A stretch of 15,962 nucleotides of DNA, from assembly GCA_030151225.1 (NCBI GenBank), contig JASLEG010000144.1, positions 1 to 15,962 of the forward strand. The letters are read 5' to 3'. Positions within the stretch are counted from its first letter, which is position 1. Each line of letters begins with the position of its first letter. The notes below the pieces were generated by a model. The model was not told where the DNA came from, ran no database searches, and saw nothing but the letters and a program-made list of their open reading frames with translations. The position numbers and the translations under genes were made by a program. Below are positions 12,997-15,962 of this stretch, one piece after another. Source of the DNA: Burkholderia sp. (GTDB lineage: Bacteria; Pseudomonadota; Gammaproteobacteria; Burkholderiales; Burkholderiaceae).

Positions 12997-15492
12997 ATGC
13001 TCTCGATCGCCCGACTGGCGCGCCCCCTCGCGCCGTTCCTGTGGATGCTGTGCCTCGCCGCGCCGCTCGCGCCCATCGCGCACGCGCAGCCGATCGTCGC
13101 GTCCACCGCGAGCGCGAGCGCGAGCGCCACCGCCGCGCCGCCGCCGATCTCCTACGCCGACGCGCTCGCCACGCTCAAGCAGTTGCAGACCGAACAGGAC
13201 CGCATCAAGCAGCAGACCTCGGCCGCCGCCAGCAGCCAGCAGCTCGACACGCTCGACGGCGCCGCCGAGCAGCTCGGCAACGACGTCGACAAGCTGATCG
13301 ACGAACTGACGCCGCAGCGCGCGCAGATCCAGGCCCAGCTCGACGTGCTCGGCCCGGCGCCAGCCGCGGGCGCGCCGCCCGAGACGCCGGCCGTGGCCCG
13401 CCAGCGCGCCGACCTGAGCACGCGCCGCGCGCAGTTCGACGCGCTGCTCAAGCAGGCCAGCTCCGAACGCGACGACCTCGCCAACCTGAACCAGCAATAC
13501 GCCAAGCTGCGCCGCGGGCTGCTGCGCAACCAGCTCGCGCTGCGCTCGGGCAGCCTGTTCGGACCGACCTTCTGGGCGCCGTTCCACTCGCCGGTGCAGG
13601 ACGATCGCGACAAGCTCGACGCGCTGTTCGACCAGCTCGCCGCGCAGGCCTCGTTCGCCTGGGAGCCGGGCCGGCGCGCCGGCACGCTGCTGCTGCTCGC
13701 GCTGGCCGTGGGCATCTGGAGCGGCGGCCGGCGGCTGCTCGAGCGCGGCTTCGCCTGGGCCTGCCTGAACCGTCTGCCCGAGACGCGGCTGCGCCGCAGC
13801 GCGCTCGCGCTGAGCACCGTGCTGGCCACGGTGGTCTCCACCTGGGTGGCCGTGCAGCTGCTGTATCTGGCCGTCACGCGCGGCGATGCGCTGACGCCCG
13901 CGCTCGACGACTTCGCGGCGAAGTTCATCGAGCTCGCGCTGACCTGCGCGCTGATCGCCGGGCTCGGCCGCGCCCTGCTCTGCACGCGCCATCCGAGCTG
14001 GCGGCTGCCCGCGATCGCCGACCCGGTGGCGCTCGCGATGCGGCGCTTCCCCTCCATCCTGGCCGCGCTGCTGCTGATCTCGGGCACGCTCGAGCAGGTC
14101 AACCGGATCGCCGACACCAGCCTCCAGGTCACGCTGTTCGGGCGCGGCCTGGTGGCGCTGGTGGTGGCGCTGACGATCGGCGCCACCCTGCTGCGCGCCA
14201 ACCGCGCGCGCGCCGAACTGGCCGCCGCCGGCGAGCAGCCCGAGGCCCGCTCGACGCTGGCCGGGCTGATCCACGCCGGCGTGTCGCTGGCCGTGGTGGC
14301 CTCGCTCGCCGCGCTCGTGATCGGCTACATCACCGTGGCGCGCTTCATCACCTACGAGCTCGTGTGGTTCGAGATCGTGCTGTGCAGCTTCTACGTGCTC
14401 ACGCAACTGACGCGCGACATCTGCGCGAGCCTGTTCTCCACGAACTACCGCAGCGGCAACACCATCAAGCACCTGTTCGGGCTCGACGACAGCCACCTCG
14501 AGCAGGCCTCCACGCTGCTGTCGGGCGTGGGCGTGGCGCTGCTGGTGCTGGTGGCCGCGCTGTCACTGCTCACGGGCGGCTTCGGCACCACGCCGAGCGA
14601 CCTGTTCGACAGCCTGCTGACGATGCTCGGCGGCACCAAACTGCGCAGCCTCAACATCGTGCCGGACCGCATCGTCAACGCCGTGGTGGCGCTGGCCGTG
14701 GGCTTCTGGCTGCTGCGCTCGGTGCGGCGCTGGCTCGACAACGAATTCCTGCCCACGCTGGGCATGGATCCGGGCATGCGCGCCTCGCTGATCACGCTGT
14801 TCGGCAACCTCGGCTACGTGCTGCTGGTGCTGATGACGCTGGCCCTGCTCGGCGTGCAGTGGAGCAGCCTGGCGTGGATCGTGTCGGCGCTCTCGGTGGG
14901 GATCGGCTTCGGCCTGCAGGAGATCGTGAAGAACTTCGTGTCGGGGCTGATCCTGCTGACCGAGCGGCCGGTGAAGGTGGGCGACATGGTGAGCATCAGC
15001 GGCGTGGAGGGCGACATCCGCCGCATCAACGTGCGCGCCACCGAGATCCAGTTGACCGACCGCTCCACCGTGATCGTGCCGAATTCGCAGCTGATCTCGC
15101 AGAACCTGCGCAACGTCACGATGGGCAACAGCAACCTCGGCGTGGCCACGCTGATGCTGACCTTCCCGCTCAACACCGATCCCGAGCAGGTGCGCGACCT
15201 GCTGCTGAACGCCTACGAGGCGCACGCGGGCGTGCTCGACAAGCCCGCGCCCTCGGTCACCTTCAGCCAGCTCACGCCGGACGGCATCACGCTGAGCGTG
15301 ACCGGCTACGTGAACAGCCCGCGCGTGGTGTCCTCGATCAAGAGCGACCTGCTGTTCGAGATCCTGAAGCAGCTGCGCGCGGCGCACATCACGCTGTCGA
15401 GCCCGCAGATGCTGATGATCCAGAACGCGCCCGACGGCAGCCGCACCGTGCTGCCCACGCAGGCCCGCGGCAACGACGCACCGCATGCATAG
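12997..15492 (+). CDS. MscS-family mechanosensitive channel with DUF3772-type N-terminal region
   Basis: An 831-residue inner-membrane protein. A signal peptide (1-31, ending AHA) leads to a periplasmic coiled-coil-like region (about 51-175) with Gln/Asp/Leu heptads, and then to a FGPTFWAPFHSP segment (188-199) as in DUF3772 proteins. About ten hydrophobic helices follow (225-640). The MscS core is ALSVGIGFGLQEIVKNFVSG (631-650), the pore-lining helix, then LTERPVKVGD and the beta domain with PNSQLI (695-700), and a C-terminal cytosolic alpha/beta domain. Such channels release solutes on hypo-osmotic shock. The ATG has AAGG 7 nt upstream; an earlier in-frame start at 12943 has no support. It is much longer than E. 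coli MscS (286 residues), resembling the large MscK/MscM-type class. A hairpin follows the stop. Confidence 0.93.
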   Translation: MLSIARLARPLAPFLWMLCLAAPLAPIAHAQPIVASTASASASATAAPPPISYADALATLKQLQTEQDRIKQQTSAAASSQQLDTLDGAAEQLGNDVDKLIDELTPQRAQIQAQLDVLGPAPAAGAPPETPAVARQRADLSTRRAQFDALLKQASSERDDLANLNQQYAKLRRGLLRNQLALRSGSLFGPTFWAPFHSPVQDDRDKLDALFDQLAAQASFAWEPGRRAGTLLLLALAVGIWSGGRRLLERGFAWACLNRLPETRLRRSALALSTVLATVVSTWVAVQLLYLAVTRGDALTPALDDFAAKFIELALTCALIAGLGRALLCTRHPSWRLPAIADPVALAMRRFPSILAALLLISGTLEQVNRIADTSLQVTLFGRGLVALVVALTIGATLLRANRARAELAAAGEQPEARSTLAGLIHAGVSLAVVASLAALVIGYITVARFITYELVWFEIVLCSFYVLTQLTRDICASLFSTNYRSGNTIKHLFGLDDSHLEQASTLLSGVGVALLVLVAALSLLTGGFGTTPSDLFDSLLTMLGGTKLRSLNIVPDRIVNAVVALAVGFWLLRSVRRWLDNEFLPTLGMDPGMRASLITLFGNLGYVLLVLMTLALLGVQWSSLAWIVSALSVGIGFGLQEIVKNFVSGLILLTERPVKVGDMVSISGVEGDIRRINVRATEIQLTDRSTVIVPNSQLISQNLRNVTMGNSNLGVATLMLTFPLNTDPEQVRDLLLNAYEAHAGVLDKPAPSVTFSQLTPDGITLSVTGYVNSPRVVSSIKSDLLFEILKQLRAAHITLSSPQMLMIQNAPDGSRTVLPTQARGNDAPHA

Positions 15493-15498
15493 GCGGAC

Positions 15499-15526
15499 CG
15501 AAGCCGCGCCCGGCGGCCCGGTTTCG
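15499..15526 (+). terminator. Hairpin downstream of the channel gene
   Basis: CGAAGCCG / CGGTTTCG form an 8-bp stem with one G-T pair, 7 nt after the channel stop. The 12-nt GC-rich loop can pair further, but there is no U-tract. Confidence 0.35.
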
Positions 15527-15572
15527 TCACCAACGGTTGCAATCCTTTACCGCATGTGACGGTCGCGCCCCT

Positions 15573-15578
15573 TATGCT
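15573..15578 (+). promoter_or_regulatory. Candidate -10 element of the lipoprotein gene
   Basis: TATGCT in CTTATGCTTCGG. A matching -35 at usual spacing is not visible (TTTACC is 21 nt upstream, TTGCAA further). Low support. Confidence 0.3.
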
Positions 15579-15624
15579 TCGGACATTACGGTTTCATCGC
15601 ATCGAGACACATGGGGGAAACGAG

Positions 15625-15962
15625 ATGAACAAGATCGCGCTACTCGCGCCGGCCCTCGCGGCCGGTTCGCTGCTGACCGGCTGCGTCGCCTATCCGGGCG
15701 ACCCGGGCTACGGCGGCGGTTATGGTGGCGGCTATGCCACCCAGCCGGGCTACGTGGCCGAACCCGGCTACGTCGCGCAACCGGGCGTGGCCGTCGATCT
15801 GAGCATCGGCTGGCACGGCGACCGCTACTACGACGGCAACCGCTACTGGGCCCGCGACGACTGGAACCGCGCCCATCCGCCGGGCGGCTACGGCGGCGGC
15901 CCGCGTCCCGGTTACGGCGGCCCCGGCCCGCGACCCGGTGGTCCGGGCGCCGGTCCCGGCCC
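15625..15962 (+). CDS. Gly/Tyr/Pro-rich lipoprotein, partial (3' end outside window)
   Basis: The frame begins at an ATG with GGGGGAAA 6 nt upstream and is open to the window end (112 residues visible). A lipoprotein signal peptide ends in the lipobox LLTGC (Cys20), so it is probably anchored in the outer or inner membrane. The mature part has low-complexity repeats: GYGGGYGGGY, then PGYVAEPGYVAQPG as a tandem repeat. A more ordered core follows (VDLSIGWHGDRYYDGNRYWARDDWNRAHP), then another Gly/Pro-rich tail. No enzymatic motif is seen; function is unknown. Similar YXQ/Gly-rich lipoproteins occur widely in Burkholderia-type genomes. It follows the channel gene on the same strand after 132 bp but has its own candidate promoter. 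Confidence 0.82.
   Translation, partial: MNKIALLAPALAAGSLLTGCVAYPGDPGYGGGYGGGYATQPGYVAEPGYVAQPGVAVDLSIGWHGDRYYDGNRYWARDDWNRAHPPGGYGGGPRPGYGGPGPRPGGPGAGPG

Noticed and set aside
11653..14496. 947-codon minus-strand frame spanning fkbM and the channel gene
   Set aside because: It overlaps two motif-supported genes, and its translation is low-complexity Arg/Gln/Ala/Gly.

Overview
The window is about 16 kb of very GC-rich, densely coding DNA. The strong G/C preference at third codon positions and the kinds of gene present (an mprF-acvB pair, an MscS channel with an N-terminal DUF3772-type region, a NimR-like AraC regulator) suggest a Burkholderia-type betaproteobacterium. That assignment is inference; there is no rRNA, tRNA, CRISPR array, prophage or insertion sequence to confirm it. 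The content looks chromosomal, with a mix of envelope and small-molecule metabolism genes.

Left part (1-4015). An M23-like cell-wall hydrolase-type gene runs off the left edge on the minus strand and appears to use a TTG start. Upstream of it is a solitary glycosyltransferase-like gene (668-1435, minus) with a good sigma70-type promoter. Next comes a regulator/operon pair: an 86-residue protein and an MDR-superfamily quinone oxidoreductase (minus, 2948-1641), divergent from a NimR-like AraC regulator (plus, 3077-3862). Short hairpins and palindromes lie between these units.

Centre (4016-7048). A 737-residue exported protein of unknown function is preceded by a perfect 12-bp GC-rich hairpin just before its start. 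It converges on a classical short-chain dehydrogenase (6299-7048, minus).

Right-centre (7200-11690). The clearest functional module is mprF (aminoacyl-phosphatidylglycerol synthase/flippase) followed, with a 4-base ATGA overlap, by acvB/virJ (periplasmic serine hydrolase). The family precedent is that the first gene makes and flips aminoacylated phosphatidylglycerol and the second hydrolyses it, so together they set membrane surface charge. The operon ends at a strong intrinsic terminator (7207-7239). Upstream is a 448-bp non-coding region.

Right end (11688-15962). A FkbM-family methyltransferase (minus) and a large MscS-family mechanosensitive channel (plus) are divergent across a 490-bp non-coding region rich in palindromes. 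A glycine/tyrosine-rich lipoprotein gene starts at 15625 and is cut by the window end.

No wholly new system is evident. The items most worth a second look are the coupled mprF-acvB pair, the exported 737-residue protein with its leader hairpin, the TTG-started M23-like gene, and the palindromic fkbM/mscS intergenic region.
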